Source of the DNA: JAOUEA01 sp035249905
GTDB lineage: Bacteria > Actinomycetota > UBA4738 > HRBIN12
Assembly (NCBI GenBank): GCA_035249905.1
Contig: DATFFT010000035.1
Location: 1 to 64,000, forward strand
Direction: 5' to 3'
DNA length: 64,000 nucleotides
The notes below the pieces were generated by a model. The model made no database searches, was not told the DNA's origin, and saw nothing but the letters and a program-made list of their open reading frames with translations. Made by a program: the position numbers and the translations under genes. Shown here piece after piece: positions 40,780-50,415 of the stretch (positions within the stretch are counted from its first letter, which is position 1; each line of letters opens with the position of its first letter).

Positions 40780-42075
40780 TCAGCGCAGGGGCGAGCCGGC
40801 GCGCACGACGCGGCCGAGCCAGCTGCCGGCGATCAACGAGGTCACGATCGCGAGCATCACCAGCACGGCGTAGAAGCCCGGGTCGACGATGCCGGCGTCG
40901 AACGCCACCGAGGCCAGCACGATCCCCGGCCCCCCGCGGGCGTTCAACGCCACCCCCAGGTTGCGTGCACCCTCCGAGGACTCACCGGCCCATCGCGCCG
41001 CGGTCCACACGCTCACGAACTTGACGAGGCAGGCGACGGCCAGGAACAGCACGAAGAACAGCGGTTCGAATCCATGGAGCAGATCGAGGCGAAGCCCCAC
41101 GATCGCGAAGTACAGCGGGATGAAGAACGCGAACGAGAATCCGCGGATCGTCTCGCGAGCGGCCTCGGCGCCGGTCGTTCCCTCGGCGGATCCCACGACG
41201 ATGCCGGCGACGAACGCGCCGAACAGTGGAACCACGTCGAGCGACACCGCGAGGACCGTTGCCGCCAGCATGAACACGATCTGGAACGCGATCGGGCTGC
41301 CACGTTTCACGACGTTGAACCGGAACCGCAGCAACGCCCGATACACGGGCGGTCCGAGCCAGAGCGCCACCGCCAGGAATCCGAGGGTCGCGCCGACGTG
41401 GAACGCGATCGAGGCCGTCGACCCGGGCTCGAGGTCGAGCAGCGACGGGAGGCCGACGAGGTCGCTCGTCGATCCCGCCACGAGCCCCAGCGCGATGGCG
41501 AGGAGCACGTAGATCACGACGTCCTCCAGCACGGCGACCGCCAGGACGATGCGTGCGAACGCGGTCTCGAGGATGCCGAGGTCGTACATGATCCGGGAGA
41601 TCACGGGGATACTGGTGACCGCGATCGCCAGCGCGAAGACCAGCACGAACGCCGAGCGATCGTCCGCCGCACCGATGTGCGCTCCTTCGGGCAGCAGCGC
41701 CACGAATCCCAGGCCTGCCACGAACGGCACCACCATCCCGATGACGGTCACGGCGGCCACCGTGCGGCGCTCGTCCGCCCGGAAGGACGAGCGGATCTCC
41801 GAGCCGGCGCTGAACATAAGCAGCAGCAGACCGAGCTGGTACACGGCGTCGAGCACGATCGGCACGGGGCCGGTCGGCGGAAAGATCCGATCGTGGAAGT
41901 CCGGCGCGACCGCCCCGAGGAGCGTCGGCCCCAGCAGCAATCCGCCGAGGATCTCTCCGATCACACGAGGCTGCCCGAACCGGGCGGCGAGGTAGCCCCC
42001 CGAGTGGGCGGCCACGAGCAACAGGAAGACCGCGAGCAAGAGCCTCGCGAGCTCGAGGGTACCGAGCGTCTCCAT
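40780..42075 (-). CDS. CPA2-family cation:proton antiporter
   Basis: This 431-aa membrane antiporter has about 12-13 predicted helices. It contains the N-terminal GQPRVIGEILGGLLLGPTLLG motif and FVPFVAGLGF and PLFGAFVAGIVVGS segments of the KefB/NapA group, and ends with the SLIAGSWLGRVVRAG helix. It exchanges Na+ or K+ for H+ to control pH and ion balance. No C-terminal TrkA/RCK domain is present. ATG 42075 is chosen because GGAGGA lies 9 nt upstream; an in-frame GTG at 42090 is the alternative. Confidence 0.88.
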   Translation of the reverse strand: METLGTLELARLLLAVFLLLVAAHSGGYLAARFGQPRVIGEILGGLLLGPTLLGAVAPDFHDRIFPPTGPVPIVLDAVYQLGLLLLMFSAGSEIRSSFRADERRTVAAVTVIGMVVPFVAGLGFVALLPEGAHIGAADDRSAFVLVFALAIAVTSIPVISRIMYDLGILETAFARIVLAVAVLEDVVIYVLLAIALGLVAGSTSDLVGLPSLLDLEPGSTASIAFHVGATLGFLAVALWLGPPVYRALLRFRFNVVKRGSPIAFQIVFMLAATVLAVSLDVVPLFGAFVAGIVVGSAEGTTGAEAARETIRGFSFAFFIPLYFAIVGLRLDLLHGFEPLFFVLFLAVACLVKFVSVWTAARWAGESSEGARNLGVALNARGGPGIVLASVAFDAGIVDPGFYAVLVMLAIVTSLIAGSWLGRVVRAGSPLR

Positions 42076-42139
42076 GATGCCGTCCTCCACGTATGAGCGG
42101 GCAGGGACGCGGCTTCAGCGGATGCCGCGTGTCAGCGCG

Positions 42140-43393
42140 TCACACGTCGGTGAAGCGGGCGATCATGTACTGCGGAGTGCCGGAGACATCGGTGAACTGC
42201 CCGCCGACCCACACCTGGTCACCGGTCGAGAAGATGTCCCACGGGCCGTAGAACTTCCCGGAGAACGAGGGCGTCCATCCGTCGATCGGGTTCGAGGTGT
42301 TCGGGTCGCGAACGCATCCGTTGATCGAGGCTACGGCGAACCGGGTACGGGCGTCGTTCTCGTTGCCGCTCACCCAGGGGCACTTGACGGAGACGTTCGC
42401 GAAGTGACCGCCGAAGTACACGCGGGTGCCGTCGACCGACAGGTCCACGGTCTGCACGTTCCCGCCGGTCTTGACGTCGAACAGGATGTTGCCGAAGTCG
42501 TCGCCGAGGTCGAAGCCGTAGAGAGCGTTCGAGCCCCCGTAGCCGACGAACAGGCGGTTGCAGCTCGCGTCGAGGTCGAACGCGTTGACCCCGTTCGGGA
42601 TCGCGGCGTTGTCGGGTGTCCAGGCATCGAGTGCGCCGGTCGTCGCGTCGAACATCGCGAGGGTGGCGCGGGCGACGTTCGTGCCGGTCGAGCCTGACGC
42701 CTTGCGAAACGCACCGCCGGCGATGATCCGCGAGCCGTCGCAGGTTGACGTGAGCGTGCGCGCGAGGCCGGCCGTGCGCGGCTTCCATTGGCTGTTCAGC
42801 GTGCCGTCGAGGTTGAAGGCGGCGAGATGGTTGCGAGGGGCTCCGTCGACGGTCGTGAAGTACCCGGCCACGTAGACGCGGTTGCCGAGCGCGTAGATGC
42901 CACGGATGCGATCGCTGATGTCGACCCCGATCTGGTGGTGCACGGCCGGGTCGAGCTGGCCGGTCGCGAGGTCATAGGCGGCGAGGTTCAACCTCGGCTT
43001 CCCTTCGGCCTGGGAGAACTTCCCGGCGACCCAGAGCTTGCCGCCCGCGACGGCCAGCCCGTAGACGACGGCGGCCTCACCGGGTGCGCCGACCTGCGGC
43101 TTGAAGGTCTTGATCGCCGTGCCCGTCGTGGCATCGATGGCACCCAGGTTGAGCACGGAGACTGCGCTGCCCGCACCGCAGCTCTGTCCGGGCGGGCACC
43201 TCCGGAGGGACTTGAACTTGCCGCCGAGGTAGATCGTGTCGCCGGCCTTCGCGATCGCGTAGACCTGCCCGTTCGTCATCCACGTGTCGTCGGGCGTGTC
43301 GCTGAACGCGGCGTCGGCCGTCGGGGCGGCGCCGATCAGGGTCGACGCAGCAAGAGCGAACGACAGGCAGAGCCTGATGGTGCGTCGGATCAT
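42140..43393 (-). CDS. Secreted beta-propeller-like repeat protein
   Basis: This 417-aa exported protein has a Sec signal (residues 1-29, ending APTADA) preceded by an AGGAGGA site. The mature part is built of about six to seven blade-like repeats with the recurring pattern V-Y-x-x-G-x-F-x-x-x-x-G-x-x-x-x-x-L-A-x-F-D (for example IYLGGKFKSL, LWVAGKFSQA, VYVAGYFTTV, VYFGGHFANV, VWVGGQFTDV). Such proteins are often surface or matrix proteins. It borders the polysaccharide region and is divergent from the tyrosine autokinase. Function unknown. Confidence 0.7.
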   Translation of the reverse strand: MIRRTIRLCLSFALAASTLIGAAPTADAAFSDTPDDTWMTNGQVYAIAKAGDTIYLGGKFKSLRRCPPGQSCGAGSAVSVLNLGAIDATTGTAIKTFKPQVGAPGEAAVVYGLAVAGGKLWVAGKFSQAEGKPRLNLAAYDLATGQLDPAVHHQIGVDISDRIRGIYALGNRVYVAGYFTTVDGAPRNHLAAFNLDGTLNSQWKPRTAGLARTLTSTCDGSRIIAGGAFRKASGSTGTNVARATLAMFDATTGALDAWTPDNAAIPNGVNAFDLDASCNRLFVGYGGSNALYGFDLGDDFGNILFDVKTGGNVQTVDLSVDGTRVYFGGHFANVSVKCPWVSGNENDARTRFAVASINGCVRDPNTSNPIDGWTPSFSGKFYGPWDIFSTGDQVWVGGQFTDVSGTPQYMIARFTDV

Positions 43394-43736
43394 CGCGATG
43401 CTCCTCCTGTTCGGGGGGGACGCGCGCTCGGGCGCGCACAACCGGGACAGGCTACGGGGTCGGGCGGGCTCCTACCATCGGCCATAGGACCAAGCGTTCG
43501 GCACTCGGGGTGGGAGCTCGGCTTGGTTGCCGAAGGGCGATACGGCAGGGTCAGCCTGCCCGCGCACGATCGGATGGACGATGGTCCTAGAGCGGAGGAC
43601 ATGTTGCGTCTCTGAGGAAATGGCCGAACCATGGAGGCGTGGTCGGATGACCTCCGGTATCATCCCGAGGTCTCCCGCGGGAGCGACGCCAGGCCGACGG
43701 TTCGGCCATCACGGGCGGAACGAGCAGGAGCAGTCG
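43394..43736. other. Divergent control region of the polysaccharide cluster
   Basis: These 343 bp lie between the beta-propeller gene and the tyrosine autokinase. Candidate -10 hexamers include TATCAT at about 43658 (rightward) and TACCAT at about 43474. An upstream extension of the autokinase frame back to 43527 is open but has no family-like sequence. No repeat or RNA gene was recognised. Confidence 0.35.
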
Positions 43737-45470
43737 GTGTCCGAGAGCATCAGGGTCCTCGATCTTCGCGACTACTGGCGGATGATCCGGACCCGCATCT
43801 GGACCGTGCTCGCCATGGCCACGATCGTCGCGGCCATCGCGGGCGCCTACGTCGCGCTCCGGCCCCCGACGTACTACTCCCAGGCGAAGGTCATCGTCGA
43901 TCCGCTGGTCAACCCCGCGATCGCCGGCGCGACCGGCAACCCGACCTCCTACCAGCCCGACATGGTGATCGAGAGCGAGATCGTCGGGTCGATCGACATC
44001 GCGCGTGCGGTGCGGGAGGACCTCAACCTCTCCTCCTCGCCGGAGGAGCTCGCGGCGACCGTGCGTGTCGATCCCCAGGGCGATGCTGCGGTGATGTACA
44101 TCGGGTACCTGGCCAGCCAACCCGAGACCGCAGCCACGATCGCGAACTCCTTCGCCGAGCAGTACCTCGCGAACCGCAAGGAACAGGTCGATGCGCAAGT
44201 GGAGGCAGCGATCGCCCCCCTCTCGGACCAGATCGATCTGATCGCCGGCGAAGCCGGAGCCATCGAGGCGGCCATCGAATCGAGCGACGATCCCGCGGAG
44301 ATCGGCACCTTGCAAGCGGATCTCGAGGGGAAGCGGGCCCAGATCACGCAGCTCGGGACCGACATCGCCGAGATCCAGGGAAACGCCCCGAATTCGGGCG
44401 GTTCGATCGTGCAGTTCGCCACCGCCCCCCGCCAGCCGTCGGGGCCGAGCCTCGTGCTGGCGTCGATCCTCGGCTTCATCGTCGGAGCCATCATCGGCGC
44501 TGGGCTCGCGATCCTGCTTGGGCTACGGGCCAACCGCGTCGGAGGCCGGGACGAGCTCGCCGAGTTCATCGGCGCGCCGGTGATGGGCGTGATCCCGACC
44601 GTCGATGACTGGTCGAGCCGCGACAAGGCGGAGCTCGTGACGCGCGATCACCCGGGTGGGCCGGCAGCCGAGGCCTACCGAACGCTGGCGACGAACATCC
44701 GGTTCCTGCGTTCGCAGCGTGCCGTCGGGGTCGTCGTCGTGACGAGTGCGCTTCCCGGCGAGGGCAAGAGCGCCACGACCGCGAACCTCGCCGTCGTGTT
44801 GGCTGAGACCGGCGTGCGGACGCTGCTCATCGATACCGATCTTCGGCGCCCCCGGGCGGAGCGCTTCTTGGGTGTGCCCAACGGAGCGGGGCTCCGTGAG
44901 GCCCTCGACGGAGCCAGGACGCTCGACGACGTCGTGTTGGCCACCGAGATCCCGAACCTCTCGATCGTGCGGAGCGGATCGATCCCCGATGACCCGGTAT
45001 CGCTGCTCGCCGGCCCGCACGCCGACTCCGTCTTCCACGACATGCGCCGGCTCGGCGACATCGTGATCTGCGATGCGCCGCCGACGCTGCCGGTCGCCGA
45101 CGCGTCGATCCTCGCCGAGGTCGCCGACGTCGTGCTGTTCGTGCACGATCCCGCGATCTCGAGCCGCACCGCGCTCGAAGACGCCGTCCGGCAGCTGCGA
45201 ACGGCCGGCGGAGAGATCGCCGGCGGCGTGTACAACAACATCACGACGCTGCAGCGCAACTCGCTCGGATATGCGAGCTACGACCAGTACTACGGACCCG
45301 ACGACCGTTCGCGCGCCCGAAAGCGTGCCCCGGCCACCCGGGACGAGCGCGCCGCGATGAAGCCCTCCGACGTGCCCCCCAAGGTCGAGCCGGCCTCCGG
45401 TAACGGCAGCGGTGCTCCCCGTCGCGAGAAGGCCCCGGCATCGACCCCCGGTGAGCAGGCCGAACGATAG
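43737..45470 (+). CDS. Polysaccharide co-polymerase / tyrosine autokinase (Wzz-BY-kinase fusion)
   Basis: This 577-aa protein controls chain length and export of a surface polysaccharide. The N-terminal Wzz domain begins IRVLDLRDYWRMIRTRIWTVLAMATIVAAIAGAYVAL (TM1) and has a coiled-coil periplasmic region and TM2 near residue 240-265. The cytoplasmic kinase domain has Walker A SALPGEGKSATTANLA, Walker A' LLIDTDLRRPR and Walker B DIVICDAPP. A Tyr-rich stretch (YASYDQYYG) near the end is the likely autophosphorylation cluster. GTG 43737 has an AGGAG site. It is followed at once by the O-antigen-ligase-like gene. Confidence 0.9.
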   Translation: MSESIRVLDLRDYWRMIRTRIWTVLAMATIVAAIAGAYVALRPPTYYSQAKVIVDPLVNPAIAGATGNPTSYQPDMVIESEIVGSIDIARAVREDLNLSSSPEELAATVRVDPQGDAAVMYIGYLASQPETAATIANSFAEQYLANRKEQVDAQVEAAIAPLSDQIDLIAGEAGAIEAAIESSDDPAEIGTLQADLEGKRAQITQLGTDIAEIQGNAPNSGGSIVQFATAPRQPSGPSLVLASILGFIVGAIIGAGLAILLGLRANRVGGRDELAEFIGAPVMGVIPTVDDWSSRDKAELVTRDHPGGPAAEAYRTLATNIRFLRSQRAVGVVVVTSALPGEGKSATTANLAVVLAETGVRTLLIDTDLRRPRAERFLGVPNGAGLREALDGARTLDDVVLATEIPNLSIVRSGSIPDDPVSLLAGPHADSVFHDMRRLGDIVICDAPPTLPVADASILAEVADVVLFVHDPAISSRTALEDAVRQLRTAGGEIAGGVYNNITTLQRNSLGYASYDQYYGPDDRSRARKRAPATRDERAAMKPSDVPPKVEPASGNGSGAPRREKAPASTPGEQAER

Positions 45471-45515
45471 GCGGGGGTGTCGTCGTTCGAGCCGGCGGGG
45501 CTCGAGGGTGATCTC

Positions 45516-46817
45516 ATGGGGTCCGTGAACCGTATCCAGCCGGTGGGGTACGAGGCCTCGACGCCGGTCGCGGTCCGCTCGACGGACTCCTTCGTGCTGT
45601 GGCGCGCGTACATGCTGATCATGCTCGCGGCGTCGTTCGACGTGTACGACTGGCTCGATCGCTCCGTCCAAGGTGGAGCCACCCGCTACCTCATCATGAC
45701 GGTGCCGATCGTGGCAGCGGTCTGGATCCGGTTGCGGCAGCCCGGATTCCTGGTTCGTCGTCCGATGCCCTCCGACATCGTGCTGTTCGCGCTGTTCGTC
45801 TTCGGACTCGGGGGCTCGCTGATCGGGGTGGCGTTCTTCGGCACGGTCGAGAACGCCAGGCCGATCTTCCTGCCGATGATGATCCCCTTCCTGTACCTGC
45901 TCACGACCGAGGACCCGACGGACCGCGAGGTCGCCACGACGCTCTCGTGGTTGTCGATCATCGCGACGGCCTATACGGCGATGAATGCGCTGGTGAACCT
46001 GGGCGTGCTGCCGGGCCTCGCGGAGTTCCGGCAGTACCGGAACGCGAGCGTCGCGGTGGTCGCCTTGGCCGTCGCGACCGCGATCGTGCTGGGCAAGCGA
46101 CGCCGGCTGCTGTTCGTGCTCGCCCTCTCGGCGGTGACCTTCGTGACCTACCCGTCGGCGACGTCGGTGTTGGTCGGGGGGTCGGTGGTGCTGACGTTCT
46201 ACCTCACGGGCCGGCGTTCGAGCGGCCTGCGCACGTTGCTCGTGAGCGCCACGATCGTCATGGTCTCCGCGCTGGCGCTGGTGAACTTCGACCGGGGGGT
46301 CCAGCTCACCGACCAGTACTTCGCGGCCGTCGACAAGGCCAACGCGAACAGCGGGCGCCTCGATCTGTGGACGGAGGGGCTCGACCGGTGGCGCGACGCC
46401 CCGATCTTCGGCTCCGGCTTCGCAGGGGAGGTGACGGCGGTCCGCTCCCGCGACCAGCGTGCGTTGCCCTTCCACAACGACTTCGTCCTGTTCCTCGCGA
46501 GCGGCGGACTCGTCGGGCTCGGGCTGCTCGTCGCCTGGTTCGTGCTGACCGAGCTCACCCTGATCCGCCGGTACCGCGGGTTCGTGCGAGCAGGCGACCT
46601 GCGACGGGCGGGCCTGCTCAGGACGATCCTCGTGTGCATCAACGCCTTCGTGGTCGCGATGGCGTTCAATCCAGTGCTGCCCGGCGCGTCGCGATCCGCG
46701 ACGATCTTCGGGCTCTATGCGATCGCCATGTCGCTCGGGGAGCCTCCGTCGGTCCCGCGCCGCGAGCCGACCGGTGAACCGCAGACGGTCAGCGCACCCG
46801 CGGTGCCATCCGCTTGA
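45516..46817 (+). CDS. O-antigen ligase/polymerase-like membrane protein
   Basis: This 433-aa protein has about ten to eleven helices and the Wzy_C/WaaL signature near the C-terminal third: SGRLDLWTEGLDRWRDAPIFGSGF, then PFHNDFVLFLASGGLVGLGLL, with the conserved H-N and small-residue G-x-x-G. It probably polymerises or ligates repeat units of the polysaccharide made here. ATG 45516 is preferred because GAGGGTGA lies before it; GTG 45477 in the same frame is an alternative. Its 3' end overlaps the convergent sulfotransferase by 29 nt. Confidence 0.8.
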   Translation: MGSVNRIQPVGYEASTPVAVRSTDSFVLWRAYMLIMLAASFDVYDWLDRSVQGGATRYLIMTVPIVAAVWIRLRQPGFLVRRPMPSDIVLFALFVFGLGGSLIGVAFFGTVENARPIFLPMMIPFLYLLTTEDPTDREVATTLSWLSIIATAYTAMNALVNLGVLPGLAEFRQYRNASVAVVALAVATAIVLGKRRRLLFVLALSAVTFVTYPSATSVLVGGSVVLTFYLTGRRSSGLRTLLVSATIVMVSALALVNFDRGVQLTDQYFAAVDKANANSGRLDLWTEGLDRWRDAPIFGSGFAGEVTAVRSRDQRALPFHNDFVLFLASGGLVGLGLLVAWFVLTELTLIRRYRGFVRAGDLRRAGLLRTILVCINAFVVAMAFNPVLPGASRSATIFGLYAIAMSLGEPPSVPRREPTGEPQTVSAPAVPSA

Positions 46818-47733
46818 ACGCGGCCCGCTTCCGTCGCTGGGCGAGCGACCAGTAGCCCCCGTGCACCGCGTCGGATGCCACCGACCGGGGTGAGGTGCCG
46901 ATCTCGTCCAGCTGCTCGAGCAGCGCCCCGAAGTCGTACCCCATCACCGCCAGTCGCTCCGCGCCGACCCATCGCAAGTAGCCGCGGCACCAGCGCTTGC
47001 GGTACGGGTTGGCGAGGGTGGAACGCCACTTCTCGAGCGGCTCGGTGCTGATCGTCGAGTACCGATCCACGCCGGTGGGGTCGCCCATCGACCCCTCGAG
47101 CCGAACCCCGCTGAACGTCGTCAGCAGATCGTCTGCGTAGGGCAGGTCGAGATACTCGAAGATGCGCGGCCACGTTCGGGCCGGATCGCCCACCAGGTCC
47201 TCGTACCGTACGGCGATCGTCGAATCACGATGCGAGCCGTAGGCGTCGACCAGCGAGGCGAGCCCGCGCAGGTCACCCTGCCATCGGTCGACGTTCCAGC
47301 GTCCCTTCGCCCAGGTCTGGACGATCGAGGCGACGACCGCGAGCGGGTTTCGCCACAGGAAGACGCTCTTCGCCTCCGGGAAGACGTCGAGCAGGTCGTC
47401 GATCACATAGTGGTAGCGGGGCGTCTTGTCGAGGAAGTACCGCTTCTCGGGGCCGGCGGCGCGCGAGTACAGGTCGATCCCGAAGTCGTGCAGCGCCCGT
47501 CGGTAGTCTCGCTCGCCGTCGGGCAGCGACCGCAGGAACTCCGCGATCGCCCGTGCGGCGATCGGTTGCGTGTATTCGGCCGCGATGCCCCGCTCCCGGG
47601 TCGCGTACAGGTGCGGCAGGAGCACCCAGGGCTCGGCCGCGGTCGCGATGTCCCGATGCCCGGCGAGCACCCGTTGCACGAGCGTCGAGCCCGATCGCGG
47701 TAGCGACAGCAGGAAGATCGGCGTGACGCTCAC
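46789..47733 (-). CDS. Sulfotransferase A (PAPS-dependent)
   Basis: This 314-aa enzyme has the 5'-phosphosulfate loop FLLSLPRSGSTLVQRVLAGH at the N-terminus and the 3'-phosphate segment SVFLWRNPLAVVASIVQTW. Typical substrates are hydroxyls of glycans or lipids. GTG 47733 overlaps the stop of the glycosyltransferase gene upstream (GTGA), so the two are one operon and probably act on the same polymer. Confidence 0.82.
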   Translation of the reverse strand: MSVTPIFLLSLPRSGSTLVQRVLAGHRDIATAAEPWVLLPHLYATRERGIAAEYTQPIAARAIAEFLRSLPDGERDYRRALHDFGIDLYSRAAGPEKRYFLDKTPRYHYVIDDLLDVFPEAKSVFLWRNPLAVVASIVQTWAKGRWNVDRWQGDLRGLASLVDAYGSHRDSTIAVRYEDLVGDPARTWPRIFEYLDLPYADDLLTTFSGVRLEGSMGDPTGVDRYSTISTEPLEKWRSTLANPYRKRWCRGYLRWVGAERLAVMGYDFGALLEQLDEIGTSPRSVASDAVHGGYWSLAQRRKRAAFKRMAPRVR

Positions 47734-48845
47734 GATGCCTCCAGCACGTCGCGGTAGCGGGCGGCGATGCCCGCGGGGTCGTAGGTCTCACGGACCCGAG
47801 CGACGTCGGCGGCCGAGGGACGGGCGGCCTCCGGATCGTCGAGCATCTCGCCGAGGCGGTCGGCCATCTCCTTCGGATCAAGCGGATCGTCGAGGTAGGT
47901 GGCGAGGCCCATCGTGACCTCCGGGATCGAGGTGGCTCGCGAGGTCAGCACCGGCAGGCCGAGGCCCAGTGCCTCGATCGGCGGCATGGCGAACCCCTCG
48001 AACAACGACGGGAAGGCGAACACGGTGGCCCGACGGTACAAGGAGCCCAGGGTTCGGTCATCGACGTAGCCGGTCTCGACCACCATCTCGCGCAGCCCCG
48101 CTTCGTCGATCAGTCGGTCGAGGGGCGACGTCCTCGCGATCCCCTTGAGGCGGTCACCGAGCTGCCCCGCGAGCACCAGCTTCGTGTCGGGATGGACGCC
48201 GCGCCGCCGGAGCTCGGCGAAGGCGCGCACGAGGGTGGCGAGGTTCTTGTGCGGGTACTGTGCGGCGACGGCCAGCACGAACGGCCCGTCGCCGACCGAT
48301 CCGGGCAACCGCTCGTCCTCCGACAGACGCTCCCACGAGATCGGGTTGTGGATCGCGATCACCCGTGACGCCCAGCGGCGCCCGTACCGCGCGAGTATGT
48401 CCTCGCGAACGTGTTCGGAGATCGCGACGGTCCGGTCCGCGAACCGCAACGTCGCCTCGTGCGAGGCGCGGAGCCAGGCGCGCTTGCGGGCGCTGAAGTT
48501 CCGGGGCAGCGACAGGTACTGCAGATCGTGGATCACCGTGACGAACCGCGGGCGGCTCCGCGTGCGGGGGTAGGGGGCGGTGAAGTAGTTCGTGAACAGC
48601 ACGGCGTCGTGCTCGTCGAGGCGCCCCCGGAGCGTGGCGGTGATGCGGGTGAACCGGTTCCCCCGACCGCTGAGGGCGCGGAACCGCACGCGGTCGGAAG
48701 CCGGCCACGGTCGGTCCGTGTAGACGACGAGCTCGTCCCCGGCAGGACACGCCCGTGCGAGCCCGGCCACGAGGTTCGAGACCATGTGCTCGGCGCCCCC
48801 GACGCGTCCTGGATCGACGAAGCTCGCGTCGACGGCGATGCGCAC
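47730..48845 (-). CDS. GT4-family glycosyltransferase
   Basis: This 371-aa retaining GT-B enzyme starts MRIAVDASFVDPGRVGGAEHMV, the usual GT4 opening with a Gly-rich acceptor loop. The donor-binding half contains VLAVAAQYPHKNLATLVRAF and the E-x7-E motif in FPSLFEGFAMPPIEALGLGLPVL. It likely adds mannose, glucose or a similar sugar in polysaccharide assembly. Start GTG 48845 lies 4 nt after the stop of the GT2 gene. Confidence 0.88.
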   Translation of the reverse strand: MRIAVDASFVDPGRVGGAEHMVSNLVAGLARACPAGDELVVYTDRPWPASDRVRFRALSGRGNRFTRITATLRGRLDEHDAVLFTNYFTAPYPRTRSRPRFVTVIHDLQYLSLPRNFSARKRAWLRASHEATLRFADRTVAISEHVREDILARYGRRWASRVIAIHNPISWERLSEDERLPGSVGDGPFVLAVAAQYPHKNLATLVRAFAELRRRGVHPDTKLVLAGQLGDRLKGIARTSPLDRLIDEAGLREMVVETGYVDDRTLGSLYRRATVFAFPSLFEGFAMPPIEALGLGLPVLTSRATSIPEVTMGLATYLDDPLDPKEMADRLGEMLDDPEAARPSAADVARVRETYDPAGIAARYRDVLEAS

Positions 48846-48849
48846 GCCG

Positions 48850-49695
48850 TCAGTCCTCGTGTACGAAACGGATGCGACCGGTCTTCTTCGCGATCAACCA
48901 GCGGGGGTTCCGGGAGTTCAGGCGCAGGCTGAGGAGTCTGCCGCGTACCCATCCCAGGCGGTCGACGGTGCCGTTCTTCTCCTGCACGCGGCGGCTCTCG
49001 CGCGCCATCACGTCGGGCTTGAACGACAGCTGCTCTCCGTGCAGGCGGAACCGCCCGAGCGTTCGCTGCAGGATCAGCGGCTCGGCGACCCGCCGGCAGC
49101 GCGCGTACATGTCGTAATCGCCGGTGTTGCGGAACGTGGTGTCGAACGGCCCGACCTCGTCGAACAGATCGCGGCGCATCCACACGGTCTCCTGCGGCAC
49201 GCACGACCAACCGAGACCGAGGTACGAGCGGAGCGTGAACGGCACCGGCTGCATCCAAGCGAACGCATGGCCGTCGCCGTCGATGAACTCGCGCTTGCCC
49301 ATCAACCATCTTGCTTCGGGGTGGTCGCGGAACGCCTGTGCGACGGCTGCGAGCGCGCCAGGAGGGATCTCATCGTCGGCGTTGATGTAACCGACGATGT
49401 CGCCCTCGACCATCGACAGGCCCCGGTTGACCGCGTCGTACATGCCTCGGTCGTCGGTGGCCACCACGACGCGTGTCGGGAACCCCTCCGCCACCGCGGT
49501 CGTGCCGTCTGACGATCCGCCGTCGACCAGCACGTGGTCGATCTCGATCTCATCGGAGGCCTGGGCCCAGATCGATCGCAGCGTGGCCGCGAGGTATCGC
49601 TCGGCATCGAGCGTCGGCGTCACGATCCCGAACCGTTGGGGGGGGCGTGGGGTCGGCACCGGGGCTCTCGACTGGTCGGTTGTCGTCGTGTCCAT
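48850..49695 (-). CDS. GT2-family glycosyltransferase
   Basis: This 281-aa inverting GT-A enzyme has FGIVTPTLDAERYLAATLRSIWAQ, DHVLVDGGSSDGTTAV, the D-x-D-like GYINADDEIPPGAL motif, and ETVWMRRDLFDEVGPFDTTFRNTGDYDMYAR. The frame is open far upstream, but ATG 49695 gives the normal GT2 length. It heads the minus-strand unit GT2-GT4-sulfotransferase A. Confidence 0.88.
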   Translation of the reverse strand: MDTTTTDQSRAPVPTPRPPQRFGIVTPTLDAERYLAATLRSIWAQASDEIEIDHVLVDGGSSDGTTAVAEGFPTRVVVATDDRGMYDAVNRGLSMVEGDIVGYINADDEIPPGALAAVAQAFRDHPEARWLMGKREFIDGDGHAFAWMQPVPFTLRSYLGLGWSCVPQETVWMRRDLFDEVGPFDTTFRNTGDYDMYARCRRVAEPLILQRTLGRFRLHGEQLSFKPDVMARESRRVQEKNGTVDRLGWVRGRLLSLRLNSRNPRWLIAKKTGRIRFVHED

Positions 49696-50004
49696 CCGCG
49701 TAAGGAGCGTATCGGCCGTCGGCGTTCGGCCGGTACGCCAGGGGCTCTGCGTCGGGCGAGTGTCGTGGGGCCGGCGACCTACGGTAGCAGCGGTCGTGTT
49801 CCGCACCATCGGCCGAACGGCCCCTCTCGCGGGACGAACGGGGTACGCCGGTGCGGCGACTTGCCGGTCGCTCGGCGTCTGATACATTCGCGCTACCTCG
49901 CCGAGCGTGATAGCTCGGTGAGGCTTACTTCTGTTCGGGGTCGAGCGAGACGAAGGAGGCGGAGCACCGAAGCGATCCCCGTTCGCGCCAGGAAGGAGCA
50001 GCCG
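49696..50004. other. Divergent region with a promoter and structured leader for the 92-aa ORF
   Basis: These 309 bp contain a rightward promoter candidate (TTGCCG 49861-49866, 16-nt spacer, TACATT 49883-49888). A hairpin CCGAGC (49901-49906)/GCTCGG (49913-49918) lies near the expected start of the transcript, with a leader of about 110 nt ending in an AGGAAGGAG site. A GGTGAGGC sequence follows the hairpin; it recalls the M-box core but the rest of that riboswitch is not present. Confidence 0.35.
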
Positions 50005-50283
50005 ATGCGAGTGATGGATCGATCCCTTCTCCTGCCTCTGATGCACCGCCTGTACCGGGCCCTCGCGCGACGATGCCTGGATCCGCTCAGGAGCCTGTTC
50101 GGCCCACGAGCCACCGACCCCGAGATGCACGTGATCGTCACCGCGTCCGCGGCCACGTCGTCGGCTGCCCGAACCGATGGCGCCGAGTCCGCCGCACACG
50201 ACGATCGACGCCGCCGCGGACCTGTGCGGCTCATCGTGCGGCTGCTCCCCGGCGCGCCCACCTCCTCTCCTCGAACGACGTAG
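50005..50283 (+). CDS. Hypothetical 92-aa basic protein
   Basis: The ORF begins at ATG 50005 with a good AGGAAGGAG site 7 nt upstream. The product starts MRVMDRSLLLPLMHRLYRAL, a basic amphipathic stretch, then an Ala/Ser/Thr/Asp-rich middle and a basic RRRRGPVRLIVRLLPG tail. No signal peptide or known family is recognised. It precedes the Tat-exported GH26-like gene by 132 bp and may share its transcript. Real translation is likely from the ribosome site but not certain. Confidence 0.45.
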   Translation: MRVMDRSLLLPLMHRLYRALARRCLDPLRSLFGPRATDPEMHVIVTASAATSSAARTDGAESAAHDDRRRRGPVRLIVRLLPGAPTSSPRTT

Positions 50284-50415
50284 TCACTGTCCTCGAGGGG
50301 CTCGTCCGCCGGCGCGTCCCTCAAGCCGACCGGGCGCTCGTGTCGAAGCCTCACGCACGGGAGCCGGTGGCTCACGCGACCGTGATCGAGGCGTTCGTCC
50401 CGAGGGAGGATCCGC

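Noticed and set aside
41063..41073. GGTTCGAATCC, resembling the T-arm of a tRNA
   Set aside because: It lies inside the antiporter coding sequence; no acceptor stem, anticodon arm or D-arm can be built around it.
49911..49960. Possible M-box (magnesium) riboswitch from a GGTGAGGC core
   Set aside because: Only the core octamer resembles the M-box; the other conserved stretches are missing, and the downstream gene is not a metal transporter.
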